Shown: positions 14,001 to 24,960 of the stretch, piece by piece
Layout of the letters: each line of letters opens with the position of its first letter
How positions within the stretch are numbered: the first letter of the stretch is position 1
Assembly (NCBI RefSeq): GCF_964204865.1
Contig: NC_135258.1
Coordinates: forward strand, 6,315,001 to 6,379,000
Reading direction: 5' to 3'
From: Styela clava
Lineage: Eukaryota > Chordata > Ascidiacea > Stolidobranchia > Styelidae
DNA: 64,000 nucleotides
The notes under the pieces: model-generated
The model's input: only the letters and a program-made list of their open reading frames with translations
Told to the model about the DNA's origin: nothing
Databases searched by the model: none
Made by a program: the position numbers and the translations under genes

Positions 14001-14361
14001 CTTCCACACTTTGTTTGTTGTATTGAACAAATTTTACTTCACCATGGCTTGAAATTTTTTTATTACGAAACAACAAAATAGAGTCGGAGAGTCTGATCGA
14101 ATCTGAAAAAGAGACTAAATGCAACAAATAAACAAGATTTCAATTATTTATCACATAAATTATTGCTAAAATGACGAATCAGGTAAAATTTAAAATATTG
14201 CTAGATTCTTTCAACTTCTTAACCTCAATAACCAAGTACCTTTAAGAATCTAATACTAATACTGATCGAAAGGTTGGGTTCACGAAGCAATTGCAAGCAA
14301 GAAACAATAGTACAAACAAACCTTGACTATCTTCAGCTTCAGGTTCTATATTTTCCTCCAT
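11086..14361 (-). pseudogene. Tandem kinase-pseudokinase gene, IRE1-like kinase fold, disrupted
   Basis: Five exons join in phase: 14361-14322 (start, MEENIEPEAEDSQ), 14102-13277 (kinase 1), 13081-12937 and 12628-12519 (linker) and 11821-11086 (kinase 2, stop). Kinase 1 has HKDLKPDN (HRD loop) near 13740-13748, DFG near 13677-13685, a PPE in place of APE, and IRE1-like YYVWSGGEHPFG. Kinase 2 has HGT for HRD and YFN for DFG, so it should be catalytically dead. Both kinase exons start alike (D.I..[ST]D[ST]I..F). Lesions: a 7-base tandem duplication at 13891-13904 shifts the frame, TAA at 13815-13817 interrupts kinase 1, and kinase 2 needs a +1 change near a six-A run at about 11777 to join its two open frames. 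No membrane segment or RNase domain is seen. The last lesion could be a sequencing error; the first two look real. Confidence 0.62.
12086..12310 (-). mobile_element. GACA-ending repeat element, copy B
   Basis: Starts TTAAGATCGGTAAATATGTT and contains a GTCTG run, GATGAACGCAATATCTCACG, the TTAATTAATTAG block and a terminal GATATTCTCGTTTT, in reverse order to copy A. It lies in the intron between the linker and pseudokinase exons of the kinase gene. Confidence 0.6.
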
Positions 14362-15640
14362 TTTCAGATTTTTCTGATACTACAGGTGGGTCATTTCAAA
14401 CCAAGATAAATAAAACCAAACTGCCAAAAGAAAAAACAATTTTAAAAAATAAGTCAAACAAAAGTTAAAATTTCACTAGCCTATTTGAAAAGTAGGTTTG
14501 GCTTATTCCGGCTTTGTTCTGAGCTATAATAAAACGCTTGATAAATTGATTAGTGCCTCTTCTACCGTTAATCCTACATATTCTACTCATGTCTGCTTGT
14601 CTAATTCTTTGTTCAGAACAAGAGTCTATAAAAACTTATGAAGAATATTTGAGAGAGGCCTCACTGCATTTATTTCCTGGTGTAAATATTTCCTATTAAC
14701 TTGTGGTAAAATCCTTGGCTCCCCCAGCAGTGATATTTCGCGAGTTTAATCCACAATATGAGCTGTGGGAGTATTTACTTTGCACCCGAATACACAACTC
14801 ATTAGTTTTCAGCGCAAAAATAATTAGTAGCAAAGAGAAGAAGTTATAGATTAAACTTCTGGGAAAAACTAATTGGTAAATTTACTGTGATTGTTTAGCG
14901 TGATATCGATACCAAAATAAGTAATGGCAAATGGTTCCAACAACATTACTTCATCTTTACTTGGTACCTTGGTATCGATATCATATTATATTCACAGTAC
15001 ACTTACCAATTGGTTTTGCCCTTACGGTACTTTGCTACGATTTTTTCCTTACGCTGTCTTACTACGGTACCGGTACTGTACCGTACAGCAATAATGTTGG
15101 TTTTCTGTTCTGCGGGGACGTTACCTTACCGCCTTAGCGAAAGTTGGAAGTCCTACTGTACTGCTTCGCTCGGTGTGAATATATTTGTTAACTTTGATCT
15201 GACGGTACGGTAAACCGTACTGCAAACAGACGTGTCCATATATTTGGGCGTAGCTCTCTTGTTCCTTACGCGTTCTTACCGGTACTACTGTATTGCAATA
15301 AGGTTGGTTTTCTAGCAAATTAATTTTAATAAAAGCAAAATCGGTTACACTGAACTAACTCGTAACTGTCTCGTAAAAGCGGGGCTTGCACCCACTGTTA
15401 TAACCACGACAGTCTGACAGTCTCTGCGCTGTACCGTTACCGTACCGTACCGTCTTAGCGGACGTTGGAATTGAAAAGTTTTCTGTGGGGACGCGGGACG
15501 GTATTGAAAGTTTTTTTATGGGTTCGATACCGGTAGACTGTCAGACTTAAAAACAAACTCTACCTAATACAGTAATACCGGTACCGTAATAGAATAGGAG
15601 TTATCAGTAAAAATAAGAATAGTCTATTTTGTCATAACTT
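14362..15640. repeat. GGTACC-rich degenerate repeat region
   Basis: No gene is supported. From about 14930 to 15600 the sequence is a loose array of GTACCG, CGGTACC and GGTTGGTTTTCT blocks, with recurring TTACCG..TTAGCG..GTTGGAA units at about 15121 and 15437. The retrotransposon LTR begins directly beyond it. Confidence 0.45.
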
Positions 15641-15775
15641 TGTCGAGTAACTGAATCTAACTATTGGGCAAATTAGGGCTCAGACTCCACACACCAATGC
15701 ATATGCCATAACTAGACACTAAATATAAATAAAATAATAAACAATACAAAATAGTACAACTCCAGTCCCGCCACA
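15641..15775 (-). repeat. 3' LTR of Ty3/gypsy element
   Basis: On the minus strand this runs from TGTGGCGGGACTGGAG to TTACTCGACA, a TG...CA repeat of 135 bases, and matches 21804-21938 with four differences. It abuts a purine tract (AAAAGGGGGGTAT on the minus strand), as expected for the 3' copy. Confidence 0.85.
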
Positions 15776-15788
15776 ATACCCCCCTTTT
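15776..15788 (-). other. Polypurine tract
   Basis: The minus strand reads AAAAGGGGGGTAT immediately upstream of the 3' LTR. This is the usual place and composition of the plus-strand primer of LTR retrotransposons. Confidence 0.7.
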
Positions 15789-16192
15789 CATTAGAGAAAA
15801 TTCAGAAGAATTTACTCTCAAAAAAAAAATAAAAACATCCCCTAAGGAAGGTATTATTGACACAGTAGGAATACGAAACTCGTAAAAAACACAATATGTA
15901 CGTCCATCGGCAGGTATTAGCAAAATATGTAACACAGTGGAACAAAATATTAAACAGTAGAAAGCATTCCTGAAAGTATGACAAATATAAAGCATACTAT
16001 ATACAAAATACACAATAAAAATAAACCCTATCTAAAAACACTAACTAGTCCTACCTAAATATATACATTATAGCACAATTCCCAATGTAAATCAAAACAA
16101 AATGTTACAAAACCATAAATTAAGTATGGAAATCATCCAAGTAGGCAGGTCTACGCTTTGTCCTACCAGAACGAGTAACAACCTGATTTTCA

Positions 16193-19100
16193 TCAGACCC
16201 CCCCTACAGGCAAATCTAAATTAACTTCTGGTTCAACTCCAACAGGAATAACAACATCCTGTACATCATCATTGGAAATAGCAATATTGTCTGGAAAATC
16301 GGCATTAATATTAGGTAAATTGTCACAATCTTCCATCAAATATAAACGAAGATGATCAACATGAGCTATTCTACAATTACCAGTGTTAACATTCTTGATA
16401 CGATAAACGAAATGTGAAAAACAATCTAACACTTCAAAAGGACCTATCCAACCAGTCGAAAGTTTTCTACTCTTAGGAGGATAAAAATACCACACACGAT
16501 CACCAACATTAATAGATAAAGGCTTAACAGTTGCATTAAAATTACGTTTCTGTCGAACAGCAGATTTACCTAACTGTTCTCTAGCAAATTCAAAAGCTTC
16601 AGATGTAGCATTATTAAACCATTTAACAAATTCATCATAATACTTAGGGACATTATGATCAGGAGGTTTACCAAAAAGTAAATCAGTTCACAAAGAAATT
16701 TCACGGCCTAACATTAAACGATTTGGAGTAAAACCTGTACTTTCATGTACAGTAGTTCTATAAGCCATTGAAAGATAACGAATGTGTTCATCCCAGTCTG
16801 TGCGACTAGAATCCACAAATGCTTTGGGCATTTGCTGCAAAGTCTTATTCATTCTTTCACATAGACCATCCGACCTAGGATGATAAAGAGTCGTATGAGT
16901 TTTATCAATTTCAAATAAGGAACACATATGCTTAAACAAATGAGATTCAAAATTAACCTCTTGGTCACAATGAATAATTCGCGGAGTACCAAATCTACTA
17001 AAAAATTCCGTTACAAGTACATCGGCTGTTGTACTGGCCCTTTGATTAGGCAAAGGATAAGCCGCAACCCATTTAGTAAAATAGTCTGTGACCACTAAAA
17101 GATGTTCATTGCTCCGTTCAGTTTTAGGTAAAGGACCCACAAAATCAAGACTAATTCTGAGAAGTGCCTCAGTACAAATAATTTTACACATTTCTGCACG
17201 ACGTTTTCCATGAGGGGTTTTGGTAGCAGTGCAAGCTTTACAATAACGACACCAAGAGGATACTTGACTGTGCATTCTAGGCCAATAAAATCGTTCCCTC
17301 AATTTTTTATAAGTTCGTTCTTTACCCAAATGTCCACCAGTACGCAACTCATGGAGTTGTCGGTACATTTCGCGACGCAAAACTAAAGACAACACCATTT
17401 GAAAAATGGATTTCCCTACAGGCGCAGATGGCAAAAACTGGCGATGAAGCACTCCATCAATGACTCTCAATAATTTCCACTGGCTGCACAGGATTCGAAC
17501 TTCTCTGGAGAAAAACAAGAGTTCTGCAGCTGGAGTTGGTTGATCCAACGTTTCCTTCATTGTCAGTACTTTAGAGATGTTATCGTCCTTCATCTGCATC
17601 TCACGCATATCGGTCGCTGAATACGAAGCGAGCCATTCCATAGAATTACCATGACTCGGTTGCAAAGCAGCAACTTTGACAGTTTCCAATTCACACGGCT
17701 GATCACCATTCCCACAACTAGTGCAGGAATCACGCTTACATCGGCAACGAATACGACTCAAACCATCAGCATTGCCATGCTTGGAACCAGCACGATGTTC
17801 AACTGTAAAATCGTAAGTGTCCAGAACTGATATCCAACGAGCTACAGGGTCTTCAAAAATTCAGAAGCCAACGTAGTGAAGCATGGTCAGTTCTCAGTTT
17901 GAAATGGCGACCCCACAGAAAATGACGAAAATGTTTGACCCCCCACTACAACGCAAAAAGTTCTCGATACGTTGCACAATATCTCTTCTGTGCCTTGTTA
18001 AGGATAACGCTGGCATATGCAATGACTTTTTCCTCGCCATTCTGAATTTGACTTAAAACTGCGCCAGCTCCAAAACCAGAACAATCAGTATCTAATATGA
18101 ATTCGTCTCCATCTTCCTGTGGAAATGATAAAACAGGAGCACGAACTAAAAGTTCTTTCAAGCGAAGAAAAGCGACATCACACTGCTTTGTCCAAGCAAA
18201 TTCTACTTTCTTTTTCGTCAGATGAACAAGAGGATGTGCAATGGTAATGAAATCTTCAACAAATTGTCTGTAATAACTACAAAATCCAAGAAATGACGGC
18301 AATTCCTTGACATTAACAGGCTTGGGCCAATCACGAACAGCAGCAATTTTTCCATCGCTACAGCTTACACCATATTCAGATATTACATGTCCCAAATTTT
18401 CCACTTTACGACGAAAAAGTTTACACTTCTCCGGCTTGAATTTAATTCCATCAGCACGAATTCTTACAAAAACTTCACGTAAGCTGCTCATGGCCAGATC
18501 AAAGTTTTCGCCATAAGACAAAATATCATCTAAAAATGCGAGACATATCCTCCATAGAATTCCAGCCAAAACTTTGTCTATTAAACGCTGGAAGCAAGAT
18601 GGCGCATTGGCTAATCCGAAAGCGAGAACACGAAATTGAAAATGGTTATTCCCTGGCAAGCTGAATGCTGTTTTTTCCCGATCTTCTGGGTCGAGTTCTA
18701 CTTGCCAGTACCCACTCGCCAAGATGAAAACCACTTTGCTTTACCCAAGGCATCCAAAATATCATCAATTCTTGGCAAACTGTAGGCATCTTTGATGGTT
18801 ACCAGATTCATTTTACGGAAATCGATACAAAAACGACAACTTCCGTCTTTCGTGGGAACGAGAACAATAGGCGAATTATAGGGACTTTCACTCGTTTCTA
18901 TTACACCTTGATCAAGGATGCTCTGCACTTGTTTCTCTGCTTCTTTCGCCCATCCCATACGTCGCGGTGGAACTTTGATTGGTTCAGATGTTGACGTTTT
19001 AATTTTATGTTTGACTACAGAAGTTTGTCCCAGTTTGCCATCAGGACCAGCAAAAACATCCTGAAATTCGACGAGCAAATCACGAATACCTTGACCTTGT

Positions 19101-19920
19101 TCAACCGTTAAATCTTCTGGATCGTCGACGAGCTTATTTAAATGTACAGGTAGTTCCCTGGTGTCCATGACATCACCAGGCACCACTTGTTCCAGAGAAG
19201 AGACAGTCAGGTTTTCTCTTGGGCATAGTATGCCGATAAGCAAATCCGCAGGTATTTCTACCGCTTCCTTGCTAACATTGACCACCATGAGAGGCACTAG
19301 AGAGCATGAGGCGTCCACCACTCCGGGAAATAAAAATAAACCACGATGGCCATACTCGCTCTCAAAACACACGCAGCCTCTGCCACAGCTATGACGTCAC
19401 TATTGGGTTTCAAACGACCATAAATCACCATCTCACTCCCTCGGGGAACAGTCACACATTTATCTACAACAATTCTACAACTAGGAACAGACGAAACAGG
19501 CTTAGTCAGGGAAACAGTTTTACCATCAACCTCCATTTGACCTACAGACATATGCAAAACACAGTCATGCTCATGGAAATAATCCATACCAAGCAAACCA
19601 CAGGGGGCACCAAGATCAGCAATAATCACTCTCTGAACAGCACACACAGAATCAATACAAATTTTCAAGTCAATCATACCACGAGCTTTCAGAGAAGTAC
19701 CATTAGCAGTTTGAAAACAAACATCACAAGGAGACAAATCACACTCCTTCCCACCAATAGAACAAAGAACTGCATAATCTATAAGCGTGGCAGCACTACC
19801 AGAATCAATAAGAAAACGTACAGTGATGCCATTCACATCAACCATGGCATACCAGCTAGTGGGTAATCTCAAAGAACAAATCAAATTATCAAAATCATGG
19901 CCCATGCATACATTCGTCAT
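16193..19920 (-). pseudogene. Retrotransposon pol: protease, RT, RNase H, integrase (broken frames)
   Basis: Protease lies near 19850 (FLIDSGSAATLID, the aspartic DSG). Reverse transcriptase spans about 18.0-19.1 kb in two frames, with YNSPIVLVPTKDG and FLDD in place of YxDD. RNase H has FILDTDCSGFGAGAVLS near 18090. Integrase at 17761-16688 has the HHCC zinc finger, a first Asp in LDFVGPLPKT, a second Asp in IHCDQEVNF and a Glu in HPRSDGLCERMN. A GPF-type chromatin-end module (GWIGPFEVLD) follows at 16495-16193. Frame breaks occur near 19.3, 18.7, 17.9 and 16.6 kb, so no full polyprotein can be made from this copy. Confidence 0.85.
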
Positions 19921-19949
19921 CTTTCCAGTAGCAACTGAGGACCCCCGTG

Positions 19950-21482
19950 CTACTGATTTCTGTTTGAAGACATATTATTATTCTTGGGAGCAGGGTGAAG
20001 CTGGGGAGTTTGGTCATTCCCACCCCAGGCAGAATTTGAGCTATTCCCTAGTGAGAAATTTCCTACTGAGCCATTGAACGTTGGCTGCGCCGAATACGCA
20101 GTAGAAGGCTGCGAATTCTGTGGAACATAATATCTATCACACTGAGAAGCTATATGACCCCTGCTATTACATCTCTGGCACAAGTTCTCCGGACAATTCC
20201 TACGTAAGTGGCCCTTGGCACCACAACCATAGCAAGAAATACTTTCATTCCTACGCCCACCCTTCTGACGGGAAATTCGGGGTCGACGACTATCGTCTAA
20301 CATAACACGAAATTGGTCAAGTATCTACTTAAAACCATTCGTAGGCTTACTAAATTCAGATTCACACACACCATCATCACGCTCAGATTTATTCACAACA
20401 GCTACCATGGGCTTACTAGCACGATTACAACCAGGTGCACTGTGCGTAGCATCAATAGAATGACATACATCAGCCACAGTAATTAATTCATCCAAACTCT
20501 GAGTCTGCCTGATTGTCAAAGTCTTACACATCTCGAAATCAGGAAAACCTGAAATGAAACGCTCCTTAATCAGATTCTCACGAGCAATAACATCCAAAGA
20601 AGGTTAAGCCTTTCTCGACAATGCACGAAGAGAAGTAGCTTATTCCGTTGGCGTCTCAGTGGCCAACTTCTTCCTGTTATTGAACAAAGTAGCAAAGTAT
20701 GACTCCTTACCCTCTGGATAATACCGCTTTTTCAAGTGATTCACTGCCACACTCAAACTGTGTCTATCTGGAAGGGATAATTCATTCAACAAGGACAAAG
20801 CCTTCTCACGCATACATGCAGCAAAATGAACACCAGCAATTTTATCAGTACATCCATTACAGGTAGTAATGGATGAAAAATGACACAAATAATTATCCAA
20901 AGACATACCATAACCATTAAAAGTATCAGGCTGTATATCCATTCTCAGACTATTATTCATACCAAAAGGAACAGCCTTGCAATCAGTAACGTTACCATTC
21001 ACACTTGCATGCATAAGTGTAGACTGGTCAACCACACACTCATCAGCAAAATTCAATTTTTTAATAGTACCGGTACCATTCATCAAACATTCATTATCAG
21101 GACAGTCTGGTTCCCCATTTCTATCAACACTCTTAGGCCCCTCAGGGGTTTTTAAAATAGGTTTAGGAATGAATGATGGCACCTCACCCTCAGCCATGGC
21201 CTCGCCAATGCCCTCCAGACGGCACAACACCCGTTCAAGTACTTCCTTCATGCCAACATCTCTTTCTTCAAGTTTCGCAACACTAGCATAGACTATTTGC
21301 AGTTGTCTAGCCAGTTTTTTATTTTCAGCTTCTAGTACTTTATTCTTATCTTCAATTTCTTTGTTTGCCATTAGTATTTCTTTATTTGTGTTTTCAATTT
21401 CTTTGTTTTTGGTTCCCATCTGGGCGATTTTAACCCATATTACATCTCGTCCCTGGTCGCAATTCTTTCTTCGGTGTGACAT
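19950..21482 (-). pseudogene. Retrotransposon gag with two CCHC zinc knuckles (broken frames)
   Basis: The N-terminal frame (21482-20640) has a Lys/Glu-rich coiled coil. A capsid-like segment follows at 20597-20325, and the nucleocapsid frame at 20303-19950 carries CYGCGAKGHLRRNC and CQRCNSRGHIASQC. A TAA near 20608 and a further break near 20320 separate the segments. In an intact element these would form the particle protein and RNA-binding tail. Confidence 0.8.
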
Positions 21483-21803
21483 CAGGAACTTTTAATCAAA
21501 AAATTGTCGATTTTCCAATTCTGGCGCTAGCTCGTCAATTTGCAACGGTACGACTTAACCGGAATACCGGTAGGTGCTCGCCATTGATACAGTCTAGTAA
21601 TACTGTAATAATTAGTTCAGAAGATCCAATGTGCTGCAAAGACACACAAATAGGTTCGAAGTTCACGATGCAAACGAAGAGACTAGTGTAAAATAGTGTA
21701 AAATCCACGCTTAAAGCAGATAAAATAAGAGCGACAAAATACGGTCCTTACCCAGCGACAGCCGAAGCAAAGAAAGAGGCTGACCATATGCAGTGGTGGT
21801 TGG

Positions 21804-21938
21804 AGTCGAGTAACTAAATCTAACTATTGGGCGAATTAGGGCTCAGACTCCACACACCAATGCATATGCCATAACTAGACACTAAATATAAATAAAATAA
21901 TAAACAATAAAAAATAGTACAACTCCAGTCCCGCCACA
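21804..21938 (-). repeat. 5' LTR of Ty3/gypsy element
   Basis: This partner of 15641-15775 ends TTACTCGACT on the minus strand instead of the expected CA. The leader that follows begins CCAACCACCACTGC; I could not assign its primer tRNA. Confidence 0.85.
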
Positions 21939-22179
21939 CTTGTAGTGTGTCTGCAAGGAAATTCAATTATTGTCTATTTTTCTTTATTAACCTGATACCT
22001 GCGGTAAAATTAACGTCTAACCTAACGTATATCTTTTTATTCTCGCAACTGTCATGTTTATTCTTTTTTTTATACAGTTTTGCTGGAAACAACAAAAATA
22101 TGCTACGAAGGAAGGATCTCAACTTCTCCGAAAATTTTTAACATGTGACGCATGTAAGTCTTAATGCCAGAGCATACCA

Positions 22180-22450
22180 ACTTCATTTCATTTACATGTT
22201 TACTGTTATTTTATTGCAGTCAAATTAACCTATTCCATTTTATTTTTATGCCTGCAAGCTGCAATGTTTATATTCATCTTGTTGCTTTTTTGTCACAGTT
22301 CTGCTGTAAACACAGAAACAACAAAAATGCCAAGAAAGAAGCATTACAACTTTTTGTATCGTAGGATCAACATGTTCTGAAATATGGTGGTCGCGGTCTT
22401 ACTAATGCAAAAAATATTTGCTGGGTTAACGGCATGTTGCAATTATTGTT
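22180..22450 (+). repeat. Diverged copy of the 204-base repeat
   Basis: Contains TTTACATGTTTACTGTTATT, GTCACAGTTCTGCTGTAAAC and ATATTTGCTGGGTTAACGGC in the order found in the near-identical pair at 23.46-23.87 kb. No protein is recognised in it. Confidence 0.6.
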
Positions 22451-23457
22451 GCGGCTTCAAGTTCATGTACAACATGACTTTTGTTTGTGCTCAATACCAC
22501 AGGCCTAAAAAAAACTTTTAGAGATTTTAAAGCATTAGGAAGAAATATGTCACAATTGCAATTCACTCAAAAGTGTCCTTTATTAGCAATTGAACAAACA
22601 ATGGAGAACTTCATAAAACAGGATGTAAATCTTTGTGTGTTTTGAAAGAATAATTTGAATTCAATTCAATAGTGTAAAATCAAAAACTAGCTGATGTGCG
22701 GTAAGTATCACTGGATTTGTTTCAAAAACACTTCAATGACGGATGTATTTTTCCGAGGGTAATCTCATCAAGTTTACAATGTGCTCTTCTCCTATAATGA
22801 TGCAGTTCCAGTACACGTCTAAAAGCTTGAGCAAAATGAAACTATTTCTACTACCACCTATGCTTGCCAGTCGCCAGCTGGTAAGGATAGCATAAGAACA
22901 GGGCTCCTTAACACCAGTATTGAAATATGCTTTGATCTATCGTTTTTTCAGTAATATAAAATAACACTGCTGTAGTGAAGAATGCATTTTTGTCACCCAC
23001 TATGTAACAGTACTATATGTGACAAACTTGTTTAATAAATATGAATCAGTATTTAATTTTTTATCCAAATGCATGGGCTGAAAGTTAATTAAAAATGCTT
23101 TTTATATGATTCGTGTATGGAATCATGTCCTGGAAGAGGCATACAAAAATTTGTTAAGCAGTAAATAATATTTCATTTACTGTATATGGGAACACGTTTA
23201 AAGACAAACTATAAGTCATTTTGCCATCTGTTTTTTATATTGCTGTGATTGTTCAGTTTTATCAAATATAAATTGATCGATATTCACCTATTTTAAAAAT
23301 CAAATTGTTGCATTTTGCAGATGTGAGAATGAAATATATGACCAGTGACGTAGGTATGTGCCAAATCATATCAATTTTATTTACATGTTTACTCTTACTG
23401 CATTTGCAGTCAAATTAACTTATTCCATTTTTTTGTACGCTTGCACAGCTGCAATGT

Positions 23458-23866
23458 TTATGCTCATCTTTTTGCTTTTTTTCATTACAGTTCTGCGGTA
23501 AACAACATCAATATGCGAATAAAAAGCATTACAATCTTTCCAGTAGTGTTCAACATGTTATGAAATATGGTTGTCGCGGTTTTATCAATGCAAAAAAAAT
23601 ATTTGCCGGTTTAACAGCGTGATGCAATTATTGCAAATAGTTTTCGTGTCCACATATTTGATTATGCTCATCTTTTTGCTTTTTTTCATTACAGTTCTGC
23701 GGTAAACAACATCAATATGCGAATAAAAAGCATTACAATCTTTCCAATAGTGTTCAACATGTTATGAAATATGGTTGTCGCGGTTTTATCAATGCAAATA
23801 ATATTTGCCGGTTTAACAGCGTGATGCAATTATTGCAAATAGTTTTCGTGTCCACATATTTGAGCA
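23458..23866 (+). repeat. Near-identical tandem duplication, unit about 204 bases
   Basis: The block starting TATGCTCATCTTTTTGC and ending near GTCCACATATTTGA occurs twice in direct orientation with an offset of 204 bases. The second copy has only scattered differences, such as CCAATAGTG for CCAGTAGTG. Confidence 0.85.
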
Positions 23867-24570
23867 TTGCTCTCTTGTTTTCCCCATGCCATGTGAGGCC
23901 TGGGAATATTCGCACATGATGCATTGACTTGATCAACTTTAAATGACCTTCATTAAACGAGAGAAGAATTATGCGATTAGCAAACTAGTCAGGCGTGATA
24001 TATACGACTATGATACGACTACGTATACGTTGATACGACTATGCCGTGGTAAAAATTAACACGGGGTATGTTAGTTATTGGGTATCTTTTCAGCGAATAC
24101 GTAAAACGCTTTATTAGAAAAGTGTGAAGCCCTATTACGGCCCTCCATATTTTAAATTTACAAGCTTATCTGCCTGCCTAATTCCTTGTTGTGAGACGAG
24201 ATACAAAAAAATGTGGTTTTATTATTCGCCTATTGCTATTGAATAAAATGATACGTTGGTATAAGCGGGATATACTCCTCATTTTTATAATAATTTTGCA
24301 AAACTTCATCTGCTTTTCCAAACACTTATTCAGAACCAAATTTTGATACACTTTTTAAAAAACTGTTTTATTATTCTTGATTCATCTCCACCAGACCGCT
24401 ATTTGAGACGAATTTTTAGTAAAGCTATCGGTTATCGCCATTATTTGAATGTTTATTACTAACTAGAGCAGTGGTTTCCAACCATTTTTCAAGCAATCTA
24501 AATATTTTAAAAAATAAATTTTGTGAAATTTCCCGACCCTAGTATATGCTTGAAAACACTAGGCAATATA

Positions 24571-24960
24571 TTGTTACTTATCGATTTTAATCGGTAAGTA
24601 TGTTGATAGGTATTTGTTTGTCTGTTTGTTTGTCTGTCTGTTAGATGCACGCGATATCTCACGAAAGCAAGATTGAATCTGCTCCAGGTTTCGCATGTGC
24701 ATTCATCATATGTCGTACCAGAAGCCTGTTGTTTTTGGATAGTGACTCCTTGTGTCCCATCACTAATTAATTAATAACTCGCTAATTATACGACGTAATT
24801 CGCCCAAAATCAATAGGCTTCTGGTCCGAGATAAGATGAATGCACATGCAAAATCTAGATTCAATCTCGCTTTCGTGAGATATCGCGTGCATCTAACAGA
24901 CATACAGACAGACAAATACCTATCAACATACTTACCGATTAAAATCGATAGGTAATAACC
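24571..24960. mobile_element. Inverted pair of GACA-ending repeat elements
   Basis: The left half starts GTTACTTATCGATTTTAATC and runs through GTCTG units and GATATCTCACGAAAG. The right half carries the reverse complement in mirror order, ending ACTTACCGATTAAAATCGAT. The centre is TAATTAATTAATAACTCGCT. The whole is a long imperfect palindrome of about 390 bases. Confidence 0.75.

Larger units (their letters stand above)
15641..21938 (-). mobile_element. Ty3/gypsy-type LTR retrotransposon, complete but frame-disrupted
   Basis: Two direct 135-base LTRs bound gag, protease, reverse transcriptase, RNase H and integrase coding regions in the Ty3/gypsy order (integrase last), all on the minus strand. 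The LTR adjoining the polypurine tract reads TG...CA on that strand. The LTRs differ at 4 of 135 positions by hand count, so insertion is fairly recent, yet the coding frames are broken in several places. No clear target-site duplication is seen; the flanks share only CTT. Confidence 0.9.
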
